Shown: piece after piece, positions 14,411-21,582 of the stretch
Numbering within the stretch: position 1 is the first letter of the stretch
Layout of the letters: each line of letters opens with the position of its first letter
Source of the DNA: CAZDYI01 sp964509765
GTDB lineage: Bacteria; Pseudomonadota; Gammaproteobacteria; Tethybacterales; Tethybacteraceae
Direction of reading: 5' to 3'
Assembly: GCA_964509765.1 (NCBI GenBank)
Contig: CAZDYI010000076.1
Coordinates: forward strand, 1 to 21,582
Length of the DNA stretch: 21,582 nt
The notes under the pieces: model-generated
What the model saw: the letters and a program-made list of their open reading frames with translations, nothing else
Database searches by the model: none
What the model was told of the DNA's origin: nothing
Translations under genes and position numbers: made by a program

Positions 14411-15859
14411 CTAGAAGCGCTCCAGGGCGGGGTGCGGGAGCTTGCCCTCCTTCACGTGCATCTGCCCGAACTCGGCGCAGCGCCGCAGGGTCGGGAAGGC
14501 CTTGCCCGGGTTGAGGATGCCCGCCGGGTCGAAGGCGCCCTTGACCCCGGCGAAGGCCTCGAGCTCGCCCGGGCCGAACTGGATGCACATCTCGTTTAGC
14601 TTCTCGACTCCGACCCCGTGCTCGCCCGTCACCGTCCCGCCAGCGTCGACGCAGGCCCTGAGGATGTCCGAGCCGAACTCCTTGGCGCGCCGCACCTCGC
14701 CCTCGTCGCCGGAGCGGAACATGATCAGCGGGTGCAGGTTGCCGTCTCCGGCGTGGAAGACGTTGGCGCAGCCGAGGCCGTGCTCCTCCGACATCTCGGC
14801 GATCCTCTCGAGGACCTCGCCGAGGCGCCGGCGCGGGATCGTCCCGTCCATGCAGTAGTAGTCGCTCGCCCGGCGCCCGACCGCCGGCAGGGCCGACTTG
14901 CGGCCCTTCCACATCAGCTCGCGCTCGGACTCGTCGGCCGCGACCCTGACGTCGCGGGCGTTGCGGCCCTCGCAGATTTCCCTTACCCTCTCGAGGTCCG
15001 CCTCGGCCTCCTCGCGCAGGCCGTCGGTCTCGCAGACGAGCACCAGCGCCGCGCCCTTGGGGTAGCCGAGCCCGAGGTACTCCTCGACGACCTCGACAGC
15101 GATCCCGTCCATCATCTCGAGCCCGGCCGGGACCATCCCCGAGCTGATGATGTCGGCCACAGCTCCGCCGCCGTCGGCGTAGCTGTCGAAGGCGCAGAGC
15201 ATCGTCGCGGTCGCCTCGGGCCGCGGCCGCAGCGCAACCGTCACCTCGACGACGACCGCGAGCATCCCTTCCGAGCCGTGGATCATCGACATCAGGCCGT
15301 AGCCGCAGTCGGCCGGCCCGCCGACCTCGAAGCGGTCGCCCTCGGGCGTCAGGCACGCGAGGCCCGTGACGTTGTGCAGGGTCAGGCCGTACTTCAGGCA
15401 GCGCACCCCGCCGGAGTTCTCGGCGACGTTGCCGCCGACGCTGCAGGCTACCTGGCTCGACGGGTCGGGCGCGTAGAACAGCCCGTAGCGCTCGGCCGCC
15501 TCGCTCACTGCGAGGTTGCGCACCCCGGGCTGGACGGTCGCTGCGCGCTCGAGCGGGTCGACCCGCAGGATCGAATCCATCGCGGTCGTCACCAGCAGCA
15601 CCGCGCCCTCGACCGGCAGCGCCCCGCCGGAAAGGCCGGTCCCGGCGCCGCGGGTCACGACCGGCGTGCCGCTCGCGTGGCAGGCCGACAGCACCGCCGC
15701 GGCCTGGTCGGCGTCGCGCGGCAGGGCCACGCAGTCCGGCCGCTTCCTGTACATCGTCAGCGCGTCGCACTCGAAAGGCTCGCAGCCGGCCGGGTCCGTT
15801 ATCAGCGCCCCCTCCGGGAGGATCCCCCGCAGCTCGCGGTGCAGGGCCGGCGCGGCCAC
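14411..15859 (-). CDS. glcD: Glycolate oxidase subunit GlcD (FAD-linked)
   Basis: This is the catalytic FAD subunit of glycolate oxidase, 482 residues and close to the usual 480-500. Features are VTRGAGTGLSGGA (68-80), the FAD phosphate-binding stretch YAPDPSSQVACSVGGNVAEN (129-148), GSEGMLAVVVEVT, and in the FAD-oxidase C-terminal domain FHAGDGNLHPLIMF and TGEHGVGVEK, ending with DPAGILNPGKAFP. GTG 15859 starts two bases after the folE2 stop and places the conserved N-terminal region correctly. Related D-lactate dehydrogenases share this fold, but the directly following glcE supports glycolate oxidase. Confidence 0.92.
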   Translation of the reverse strand: MAAPALHRELRGILPEGALITDPAGCEPFECDALTMYRKRPDCVALPRDADQAAAVLSACHASGTPVVTRGAGTGLSGGALPVEGAVLLVTTAMDSILRVDPLERAATVQPGVRNLAVSEAAERYGLFYAPDPSSQVACSVGGNVAENSGGVRCLKYGLTLHNVTGLACLTPEGDRFEVGGPADCGYGLMSMIHGSEGMLAVVVEVTVALRPRPEATATMLCAFDSYADGGGAVADIISSGMVPAGLEMMDGIAVEVVEEYLGLGYPKGAALVLVCETDGLREEAEADLERVREICEGRNARDVRVAADESERELMWKGRKSALPAVGRRASDYYCMDGTIPRRRLGEVLERIAEMSEEHGLGCANVFHAGDGNLHPLIMFRSGDEGEVRRAKEFGSDILRACVDAGGTVTGEHGVGVEKLNEMCIQFGPGELEAFAGVKGAFDPAGILNPGKAFPTLRRCAEFGQMHVKEGKLPHPALERF

Positions 15860-15861
15860 GG

Positions 15862-16653
15862 CTACGCCTGCGCCGATGAGGTCACAGCGAACACGTCGTG
15901 GTTGTGGATCGACTCCATGTTGCGCACCGAGACCCGCCAGCTCCCGATCCCCGGGTCGGCGGCCAGGTCGGCGGCGATGTCGCGCGCGACGTCCTCTGCG
16001 AAGCGCGGCCGCGAGTAGGCGCCCTCGGTGACGAACTTCTCGTCGGCGCGCTTGAGCACAGCGTCGATCCGCGCCGAGGCGTGCGACTCGAGCCGGGCGG
16101 CCATCTCGCGCAGCAGCGGCGGGCTTCCGCCGACGGCGACCGTCGCGCGCAGCAGCGACCTCTGGCTGTGGGCGCCGGTCTCCGACACCTCCTTGGAGCA
16201 CGGGCACAGCGTCGTCGCCGGGACCTCGACCGTGGCCTCGACCTCCGCCTTGCCGCCGCCGCGGGCCCCCTCGACGCGCGCCCTGCAGTCGACCCAGCTC
16301 CGAAGGCCCGACACCGGCGTCTCGCGCTCGACGAAGAACGGGAAGTCGAGCCGCGCGCCGACCCTCTCGGCCTCCATGTCGCCCGCGAGGGCCTCAAGGA
16401 GCCCGGGAATGCCCTCGAGCGACACCCCGGAGCGCCAGCCGGACAGGGCTGTGACCAGCCGCGACATGTGCGCGCCGCGCTGGCTGGGCGGGACCTCGGC
16501 CCACGCGGAGGCCTCGGCCTGGGTGTCGATCCTGGTTCCGTCGGCCTCGGCGAAGGCAAGCGGCATCGCAAGGCCGGCGACGCCGGCCCGCTCGACCGTT
16601 ATCCCGCGCGGATCGCTGTCCCCCTGGACGTCCGCGAGCGCCGCCTCAGGCAC
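15862..16653 (-). CDS. folE2: GTP cyclohydrolase FolE2 (type IB)
   Basis: The enzyme converts GTP to dihydroneopterin triphosphate for folate (and, in some bacteria, queuosine) synthesis. It is the alternative to FolE that can use metals other than zinc and is often tied to zinc limitation. The 263 residues show the family signatures: SQRGAHMSRL (57-66), TTLCPCSKEVSETGAHSQRS (147-166) with the conserved cysteine, and the terminal SIHNHDVFA. GTG 16653 overlaps the end of the upstream amidotransferase gene by eight bases; homologues begin in the same region. No Zur-like operator is evident, and its expression is probably set by the upstream promoter. Confidence 0.94.
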   Translation of the reverse strand: MPEAALADVQGDSDPRGITVERAGVAGLAMPLAFAEADGTRIDTQAEASAWAEVPPSQRGAHMSRLVTALSGWRSGVSLEGIPGLLEALAGDMEAERVGARLDFPFFVERETPVSGLRSWVDCRARVEGARGGGKAEVEATVEVPATTLCPCSKEVSETGAHSQRSLLRATVAVGGSPPLLREMAARLESHASARIDAVLKRADEKFVTEGAYSRPRFAEDVARDIAADLAADPGIGSWRVSVRNMESIHNHDVFAVTSSAQA

Positions 16654-17353
16654 GGGACTCGACGAAGTTCACGCACCAGCGCGCCATGTCCTTGGCGTGG
16701 GTCGGCTGGTCGAGGTTCGCCAGCGCCGCGGCGCGCACCTCCTTCGAGAAGATGTCCTTGCGCGACTCTACGATCTCCTCGAAGATCTCCGGGGTGAACT
16801 CCGGGTGGCCCTGCATCCCGATCGCGTGGTTGGCGAGGCGGAACAGGCCGTTCGGGCAGCGGTCGTTCGACGCGACGCGCACCGAGCGCGGCGGCAGCTT
16901 GTTGACCTGGTCCTCGTGGATGCACAGCAGGGTCAGCTTCTTGCCGCACTCGCGCATCCAACCCTCCTCGCGGACGATCTTCCACGACTTGAGCCCGATC
17001 TCCCAGCCCTTGGGCGCGCGCGTGGCGCGGCCGCCGAGCGCCTGGGCGAGCACCTGGTGGCCGAAGCACAGCCCGACGACCGGGACCTGCGCCTTGGCCG
17101 CGACGAGCAGGAAGTGGCTGAGCTCGACCATCCACGGCTCGCGGTCGACCAGGCTGGCGGCGCTGCCGGAGACGAAGTAGCAGTCGCAGGCGTCGACCTT
17201 CGGCGGCAGCTTGCCGGCGTAGGCGCGGTAGGTGCGGAAGCTGTGCTTGGAGCGCGGCTGCGTGATCCACTCCTGGAGGATGCGCGAGTACCCCATCCCG
17301 CGCCGCTCGAGGGCGTGGGGGAGCTTTCCGCAGATCAGAAGTCCTATCTTCAT
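16646..17353 (-). CDS. Class I glutamine amidotransferase-like protein
   Basis: This 235-residue protein has a GMP-synthase-type glutaminase fold. The nucleophile elbow GLCFGHQVLAQALGG puts the catalytic Cys at 96, and QGHPEF supplies H183 and E185 to complete the triad. The family (GATase1_GMP-synthase-like, YfeJ/PuuD-related) releases ammonia from glutamine or hydrolyses gamma-glutamyl compounds; no partner synthetase is adjacent, so the acceptor is unknown. ATG 17353 gives the standard MKIGLLICG first strand. It is the first gene of the GATase-folE2-glcD-glcE run, and divergent from argS with 112 bp between starts. No clear ribosome-binding site or -10 box is seen ahead of it. Confidence 0.88.
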   Translation of the reverse strand: MKIGLLICGKLPHALERRGMGYSRILQEWITQPRSKHSFRTYRAYAGKLPPKVDACDCYFVSGSAASLVDREPWMVELSHFLLVAAKAQVPVVGLCFGHQVLAQALGGRATRAPKGWEIGLKSWKIVREEGWMRECGKKLTLLCIHEDQVNKLPPRSVRVASNDRCPNGLFRLANHAIGMQGHPEFTPEIFEEIVESRKDIFSKEVRAAALANLDQPTHAKDMARWCVNFVESRA

Positions 17354-17442
17354 CGTGCCGTCATGTGCCTCGGCGGGCGCAAATCGCCGTCCTGAACCCC
17401 TTATTTTCCCTTAATCGCCCCCTGCGGCCCCCTCGGGGTGCG

Positions 17443-17448
17443 TAAAAT
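17443..17448 (+). promoter_or_regulatory. -10-like TAAAAT ahead of argS
   Basis: TAAAAT ends 17 bases before the argS ATG in a GC-rich intergenic region. No convincing -35 lies at the right distance. Confidence 0.4.
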
Positions 17449-17465
17449 GCCCGTGCTTGCGCCCG

Positions 17466-19190
17466 ATGGAACTGGACCTGATTGACACGCTGAGGGTCCA
17501 CATCGGGCTCGGGGCGGTGTCGATGGGCGCCCCCGAGGCCCTGCCGGGCGTGATCGAGCGCCCCCGCGACCCGTCCCGCGGCGACGTCGCCTCGGGCCTG
17601 GCGATGCGACTGTCGAAGGTCCTCAAGGACCGCCCGCGCGAGGTCGCGGGTCGCCTCGCGGAGATCGCGCTCGAGCGAAAGGAGGTCGAGTCCGCCGAGG
17701 TCGCGGGGCCCGGCTTCGTCAACATCCGCCTCGCGCCGGAGGCGCGCTGCGGAATCCTGGGCGAGGCGATAAGGCTCGGCGAGGGGTTCGGGTCGTCGGA
17801 CGGCCTCGACATCGCCGGCCCGGTGCTGCTCGAGTACGTCTCGGCCAACCCGACCGGCCCGCTCCACGTCGGCCACGGCCGCGGCGCGGCCATCGGCGAC
17901 AGCCTCGCGCGGATCCTCCGCTTCGTCGGCTGCGAGGTCCGCACCGAGTACTACCTCAACGACCGCGGCCTGCAGACCGACATCCTCGCCGCGTCGCTGT
18001 GGCTCCGTGTCCTGATGGAGCGCGGCGAGATCGAAGGCGGGATGCCCGAGGGGACGTACTCCGGCGACTACCTCGTCCCCGTCGCCAGGGACCTCGCCGC
18101 CGCCATGTCCGGCATCGCGGGCGGGGCGGCCGCGATCGAGGGACTGCCGGACGACGCGGAAACGTGCGGGGCCGAGCTTGCGAACAGGGCGAAGGCGGCC
18201 CTCGGGGACGGCTTCGAGCGGGTCCGCAGGTTCGCCGTCGACGCCATGGCCGCACGGATCAAGGGCGAGCTCGATGCCTTCGGCGTCGGCTTTGACAGCT
18301 GGCGCTCCGAGCAGGACCTGTTCGACGAGGGCGGAATCGAGGGCGCTCTCGGCGAGCTCGAGAAAAAGGGCCGCGTCTACGAGAAGGACGGCGCCAAGTG
18401 GTTCCGCGCGAGCGCGTTCGGCGACGAGAAGGACTGGGTCGTGGTCCGCTCCAACGGCGAGCTGACCTACTTCGCCGCCGACATCGCCTACCACCTCGAG
18501 AAGGCCCGCCGCGGGCCCGGCCTCGTCTGCGACCTGCTCGGCGCCGACCACCACGGCTACGTCCCGCGCCTGCGCGCGGCGCTCGCCGCATTCGGCGAGG
18601 ACCCGGACAGGCTCGAGGCCGGCATCATCCAGCTCGTCTCGCTCGCCAACGCCGGCGACCGGGTAAGGATGTCCAAGCGCTCGGGCGACTTCGTGACCCT
18701 CGGCGAGCTCGTCGGCGCCGTCGGAGCCAGCGCCGCGCGGCTGTACTTCGTGATGTCGCGGGCCGACGTCCCGATGACGTTCGACGTCGCCAAGGCGCTC
18801 GCCACGGGCCCCGAGAACCCGGTGCACTACATGCAGTACGCCCACGCCCGCAGCTGCACTCTGCTCGAGAAGTGGGGCGGCGACGTCGGCTCGCTTGCCG
18901 GCGGAGTCGTGCCTGCGGCCCTGGCGGACGCCGACTCGCTCGCGGTGCTGACAGAGCTGATCTGGTTCGGCGAGACCGTGCGCACCGCGGCCCGCGAGCG
19001 GGCGCCGCACCGCGTCGCGCACTGGCTCGTGGCGATGGCCTCGGCGCTGCACGGCTTCTACGACCGGGTCCAGGTCCTCGGCGGCGCGGAGGAGGGGCTC
19101 GAGAGCAGGCTCGCCGTGGTCGCCGCGACCCGCCAGGCGCTCGCCAACGGCATGGGCCTGCTCGGAGTCGATGCCCCAAATAAAATGTGA
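17466..19190 (+). CDS. argS: Arginyl-tRNA synthetase
   Basis: This class I synthetase charges tRNA-Arg. Its 574 residues fit the family (550-590). The N-terminal Add-1 domain covers about residues 1-110. The HIGH signature appears as HVGH (134-137) within NPTGPLHVGHGRG. The KMSK-equivalent loop is RMSKRSGDFVTL, the usual degenerate form for ArgRS. The C-terminal anticodon-binding domain holds the MQYAHARSC helix and ends with the family-typical LANGMGLLGV. ATG 17466 is preferred over the in-frame TTG 17457, since the -10-like TAAAAT would otherwise lie only eight bases away and the homologous N-terminus fits. The next gene starts six bases after the stop. Confidence 0.96.
   Translation: MELDLIDTLRVHIGLGAVSMGAPEALPGVIERPRDPSRGDVASGLAMRLSKVLKDRPREVAGRLAEIALERKEVESAEVAGPGFVNIRLAPEARCGILGEAIRLGEGFGSSDGLDIAGPVLLEYVSANPTGPLHVGHGRGAAIGDSLARILRFVGCEVRTEYYLNDRGLQTDILAASLWLRVLMERGEIEGGMPEGTYSGDYLVPVARDLAAAMSGIAGGAAAIEGLPDDAETCGAELANRAKAALGDGFERVRRFAVDAMAARIKGELDAFGVGFDSWRSEQDLFDEGGIEGALGELEKKGRVYEKDGAKWFRASAFGDEKDWVVVRSNGELTYFAADIAYHLEKARRGPGLVCDLLGADHHGYVPRLRAALAAFGEDPDRLEAGIIQLVSLANAGDRVRMSKRSGDFVTLGELVGAVGASAARLYFVMSRADVPMTFDVAKALATGPENPVHYMQYAHARSCTLLEKWGGDVGSLAGGVVPAALADADSLAVLTELIWFGETVRTAARERAPHRVAHWLVAMASALHGFYDRVQVLGGAEEGLESRLAVVAATRQALANGMGLLGVDAPNKM
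19181..19186 (+). promoter_or_regulatory. -10-like TAAAAT at the argS 3' end, ahead of the SPOR gene
   Basis: A short AT-rich run at the end of argS contains TAAAAT, ending ten bases before GTG 19197. It codes for the last argS residues (NKM), so it could be chance, but codon choice here (AAT AAA) is atypical of this GC-rich genome. Confidence 0.3.
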
Positions 19191-19196
19191 GGGCGC

Positions 19197-19817
19197 GTGA
19201 GCGTACGTGACCACACCGCCAAGCCGCGCCCGCCCCGCGTCCGATGGTTCCTGACCGTGATCGTCTCGTTCTCGGCGGGGACGATCTCGGCCGCGACCCT
19301 GTTCGCCTACTCGTCGCGGATACCGATCCCGCTCAAGGACACGCCGACGCGCGGGGCCGACGACCTGCTGCGCAAGGAGCCGACCAGGATCGAGGAGCAG
19401 ATCGAGTTCCCCGAGCGCCTGCGGACGAGGCAGATCGGGGTCGTAGAGACCGAGGAGCCGGCGCGAACAACCCGCGAGCCGGTGCTGCCCGAGCCGACGG
19501 GGCCCGCGGCTGAGGCGGGCGGCGAGGTCGCCGAGGCGAGGCCGGCCCCCGAGCCGGTCGCGACGACGCCCGAGGACCTGTCGTTCTACATCCTCGCCGG
19601 GGCCTACGCGGACTCCGCCGCGGCCGACGGGCTCGCGGCCGAGCTCGGCGGGCTCGACATGCAGGCCGAGGTCCGCGAGACGGCCGGCGACGGCGGCGAC
19701 AGGCTCTACCGGGTGGTGATCGGCCCCTTCGACAAGGCCGCCGCGGCAGAGAGCGTCAGGGCCCAGCTCGCGCTCACAGGGCGGTCGTCGACGATGATGC
19801 AGCTGCCGGCGAACTGA
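19197..19817 (+). CDS. SPOR-domain inner-membrane protein
   Basis: The 206-residue bitopic protein has a short basic cytoplasmic N-terminus, one membrane helix (about 17-38), an extended Pro/Glu/Ala-rich periplasmic linker (about 45-125) and a C-terminal SPOR domain (about 127-203; SFYILAGAYADSAAADGLAAEL and YRVVIGPFDKAAAAESVR). SPOR domains bind glycan strands denuded of peptides at the division septum, so a division or peptidoglycan role is likely. An argS-SPOR pair is common in gammaproteobacteria. GTG 19197 lies behind GAGG at 19189-19192. Confidence 0.88.
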   Translation: MSVRDHTAKPRPPRVRWFLTVIVSFSAGTISAATLFAYSSRIPIPLKDTPTRGADDLLRKEPTRIEEQIEFPERLRTRQIGVVETEEPARTTREPVLPEPTGPAAEAGGEVAEARPAPEPVATTPEDLSFYILAGAYADSAAADGLAAELGGLDMQAEVRETAGDGGDRLYRVVIGPFDKAAAAESVRAQLALTGRSSTMMQLPAN

Positions 19818-19841
19818 CGAACGGCCCTCGCAGACAGCCGC

Positions 19842-19847
19842 TAGAAT
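19842..19847 (+). promoter_or_regulatory. -10-like TAGAAT ahead of dsbA
   Basis: TAGAAT ends seven bases before ATG 19855, again in the context GCTAGAATC. A start seven bases downstream would coincide with the ATG itself, giving a leaderless message; a second ATG at 19864 would instead give a ten-base leader. Confidence 0.4.
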
Positions 19848-19854
19848 CGGGGCG

Positions 19855-20496
19855 ATGACAGACATGCCCGGCATTCCCAGGCGCGCGCTTCTCGCGCTCG
19901 CGCTCCTCTCGGCGGCCCCGGCGCTCGCGCTCGAGGAGGGCGTCGACTACGTGATCGCCCCGGACGCCGCGCCGGTGCCGCCTAGCGACGCGCCGATCCG
20001 GGTGACCGAGTTCTTCAACCTGTCCTGCCCGGCGTGCAACGCCTGGCAGGGGCCGGTCCACGACTGGCTCGAGGAGATCCCCGAGGGCGTCTCGTGGACG
20101 CACGCCCCGGTTCCGTTCGAGCGCTGGAACGGCCTGTACGCCAGGACGTACTTCGTCCTCGAGGCCTTCGGCAACGCCGGCGATCTCGGCCCCTTCTACC
20201 GGGCCTTCCACGGCGAGCGCAAGCTGCTGAACTCGGAGGGGCGGATCGCCGAGTGGATGAGCGAGCAGTACGGCGTCGACGAGGACAAGGCCGAGGACGC
20301 ATTCGGCTCCTTCGGCGTCGACGCCAAGATGCGCCGCACGCGCCGCATGGTCGAGAAGTTCGGCATCCGGTCGACGCCGACCTTCATGGTCGCCGACCGC
20401 TACATCCTGTCGCCGGGCATGTCCGAGTCGCCCGAGCGCCTGTTCGCGACGATGGACGGCCTGATCGAGGCGATCAGGGACGGGACCGCGAACTAG
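19855..20496 (+). CDS. dsbA: DsbA-family thiol:disulfide oxidoreductase, CPAC active site
   Basis: This periplasmic thioredoxin-fold protein of 213 residues would introduce disulfide bonds in exported proteins. A signal peptide covers about residues 8-25 (RRALLALALLSAAPALA). The active site reads FFNLSCPACNAW with C58 and C61, so it is CPAC in place of the usual CPHC. The cis-proline loop is STPTFMV (about 179-185) and the helical insertion domain lies between. The domain order and length match DsbA rather than DsbC or DsbG. It follows the SPOR gene after 37 bases that contain a -10-like box, and faces polA tail to tail. ATG 19864 is an alternative start that shortens only the n-region. Confidence 0.87.
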   Translation: MTDMPGIPRRALLALALLSAAPALALEEGVDYVIAPDAAPVPPSDAPIRVTEFFNLSCPACNAWQGPVHDWLEEIPEGVSWTHAPVPFERWNGLYARTYFVLEAFGNAGDLGPFYRAFHGERKLLNSEGRIAEWMSEQYGVDEDKAEDAFGSFGVDAKMRRTRRMVEKFGIRSTPTFMVADRYILSPGMSESPERLFATMDGLIEAIRDGTAN

Positions 20497-20517
20497 CGGG
20501 AGGCCCAGCCGGGCCCG

Positions 20518-21582
20518 TCAGTGGGCCTGCTCCCAGCTCTCGCCGAAGCCGACCTCCACCTCCATCGGGACGTCGAGCCCCTCGGCGACCTTCGCCATCG
20601 CCGGCGGCAGCGCCTCGCGCAGCTCGTCGACCTCGCCGCGCGGGGCCTCTAGCACCAGCTCGTCGTGGACCTGCAGCAGGAGCTTGCTTTCCATCATCCT
20701 CTTCGCGAGCTCCGCGCTGACCGCGGGCATCGCGAGCTTCATGATGTCCGCGGCGGTGCCCTGCATCGGGGCGTTTATCGCCGCGCGCATCGCCCCCCCC
20801 CGGGCGGCGGCCCCTGTTGCGCGGGGCTCGACGCCGATCCTGCGCCCGAACAAGGTCGTGACGTACCTGTCCTCTTTCGCCTGCTCCTTGACTGACTCCA
20901 GGTACTCGCGGACCACCGGCAGCCTGGCGAAGTAGCTCTCGATCAGCTCGGCGGCGTCGCGCTGCGGGATGCGCAGGCGCTGGGCGAGCCCGAAGGCCCC
21001 CATCCCGTAGATCAGGCCGAAGTTGATCGTCTTTGCGAACGAGCGCTGCTCGCCGGTGACCTCGTCCGGCGGGACCCCGTACAGCTCCGAGGCCGTCCGG
21101 CGGTGGATGTCCTCGCCGCGCACGAAGGCCTCGGTCAGCGTCTCGTCCTTGGAGAAGTGGGCGAGGATGCGCAGCTCGATCTGCGAGTAGTCCGCCGAGA
21201 CCAGGACCCAGCCGTCGCGGGCGACAAAGCAGCGCCTGATCCGCTGGCCGTCGGGGGTGCGCGACGGGATGTTCTGCAGGTTCGGGTCGACGCTCGCGAG
21301 CCTGCCCGTGACCGCGCCGGCCTGGACGAAGGTCGTGTGGAGCCTGCCGGTATCCGGATTGACCGCGCGCGGCAGGGCGTCGGTGTAGGTCCCGACTAGC
21401 TTCGCCGCGTGGCGGTGGGCGAGGATGAGGGCGGGGACCTCAGAGTCGACGGCGGCCGCGAGCCGCTCGAGCTCGGCCTCGCGGGTCGAGCGCGCCCCGC
21501 CGCGGGTCTTGCGCCCGGCCGAGAAGCCCATCCTGTCGTACAGGAGCTCGGCAAGCTGCTGCGGCGAGTTGAGGTTGACCTC
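20518..21582 (-). CDS. polA: DNA polymerase I, C-terminal part (runs off the window)
   Basis: 354 residues of the polymerase domain are present; the 5' nuclease and 3'-5' exonuclease regions lie beyond the right edge. The visible part opens with EVNLNSPQQLAELLYDRMGF, typical of the thumb region. PNLQNIPSRTPDGQRIR is followed by motif A DYSQIELR with a catalytic Asp, motif B RSFAKTINFGLIYGMGAFGL with the Phe that disfavours dideoxynucleotides, and motif C QVHDELV with the second catalytic Asp. The protein ends normally with SWEQAH and TGA at 20520-20518. It converges on dsbA with 21 bases between stops. Confidence 0.97.
   Translation of the reverse strand, partial: EVNLNSPQQLAELLYDRMGFSAGRKTRGGARSTREAELERLAAAVDSEVPALILAHRHAAKLVGTYTDALPRAVNPDTGRLHTTFVQAGAVTGRLASVDPNLQNIPSRTPDGQRIRRCFVARDGWVLVSADYSQIELRILAHFSKDETLTEAFVRGEDIHRRTASELYGVPPDEVTGEQRSFAKTINFGLIYGMGAFGLAQRLRIPQRDAAELIESYFARLPVVREYLESVKEQAKEDRYVTTLFGRRIGVEPRATGAAARGGAMRAAINAPMQGTAADIMKLAMPAVSAELAKRMMESKLLLQVHDELVLEAPRGEVDELREALPPAMAKVAEGLDVPMEVEVGFGESWEQAH

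Noticed and set aside
17405..17440. GC-rich inverted repeats in the argS/amidotransferase intergenic region as a riboswitch or T-box
   Set aside because: Only short stems of three to four pairs can be drawn, and the region is too small for a known riboswitch.
20498..20534. Hairpin between dsbA and polA as a bidirectional terminator (GGCCCA pairing with TGGGCC, plus an outer GGGA/TCCC)
   Set aside because: The stem can form, but there is no T-tract on either strand and half of it lies in the polA coding end. In such GC-rich DNA this level of pairing is expected by chance.

Overview
The window reads as ordinary chromosome of a very GC-rich proteobacterium, most likely an uncultivated gammaproteobacterium. 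The pointers are the gene order TPR protein–lolB–ispE–tRNA-Gln–prs–rplY, which is typical of gammaproteobacteria such as Pseudomonas, the argS–SPOR–dsbA run beside polA, the Lol lipoprotein system, and an aa3/caa3-type oxidase. I see no insertion sequence, phage gene or CRISPR array. GC content looks close to 70% by eye but was not computed. No stretch over 300 bases lacks a gene.

Layout. (1) Positions 1-68, minus: the first codons of a UvrD/RecB-family helicase, divergent from the next block. (2) 79-3511, plus: a sigma70-type promoter, coxB with a fused cytochrome c domain, an unrecognised three-helix membrane protein, coxA, and a 31-residue one-helix protein. The block ends without ctaG or coxC. 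(3) 11304-3534, minus: one long compact operon running HAD phosphatase, two paralogous TPR exporter-type proteins, lolB, ispE, tRNA-Gln(UUG), prs, rplY and a DksA protein with a histone-H1-like tail. Four consecutive junctions are GTGA overlaps. (4) 11340-13364, plus: a lytic transglycosylase followed by a ThiD-ThiE fusion. (5) 17353-13355, minus: a glutamine-amidotransferase-like protein, folE2, glcD and glcE. (6) 17443-20496, plus: argS, a SPOR-domain membrane protein and a DsbA-like oxidoreductase. (7) 20518 to the right edge, minus: the C-terminal half of DNA polymerase I.

The most unusual feature is the ispE/tRNA-Gln/prs junction. The ispE frame has no stop before the tRNA. It reads through the whole tRNA gene and ends in a TGA that shares its A with the prs ATG. 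A consensus-like promoter (TTGACA, 17 bp, CAGAAT) lies inside ispE about 250 bp upstream of the tRNA and could separate tRNA/prs expression from ispE translation. Other points of interest are the DksA protein with a roughly 120-residue K/R/A/P tail, the small unrecognised membrane proteins around coxA, the tandem TPR duplication, a repeated TANAAT box very close to start codons that suggests short or absent mRNA leaders, and the lack of a standard start codon for thiDE.
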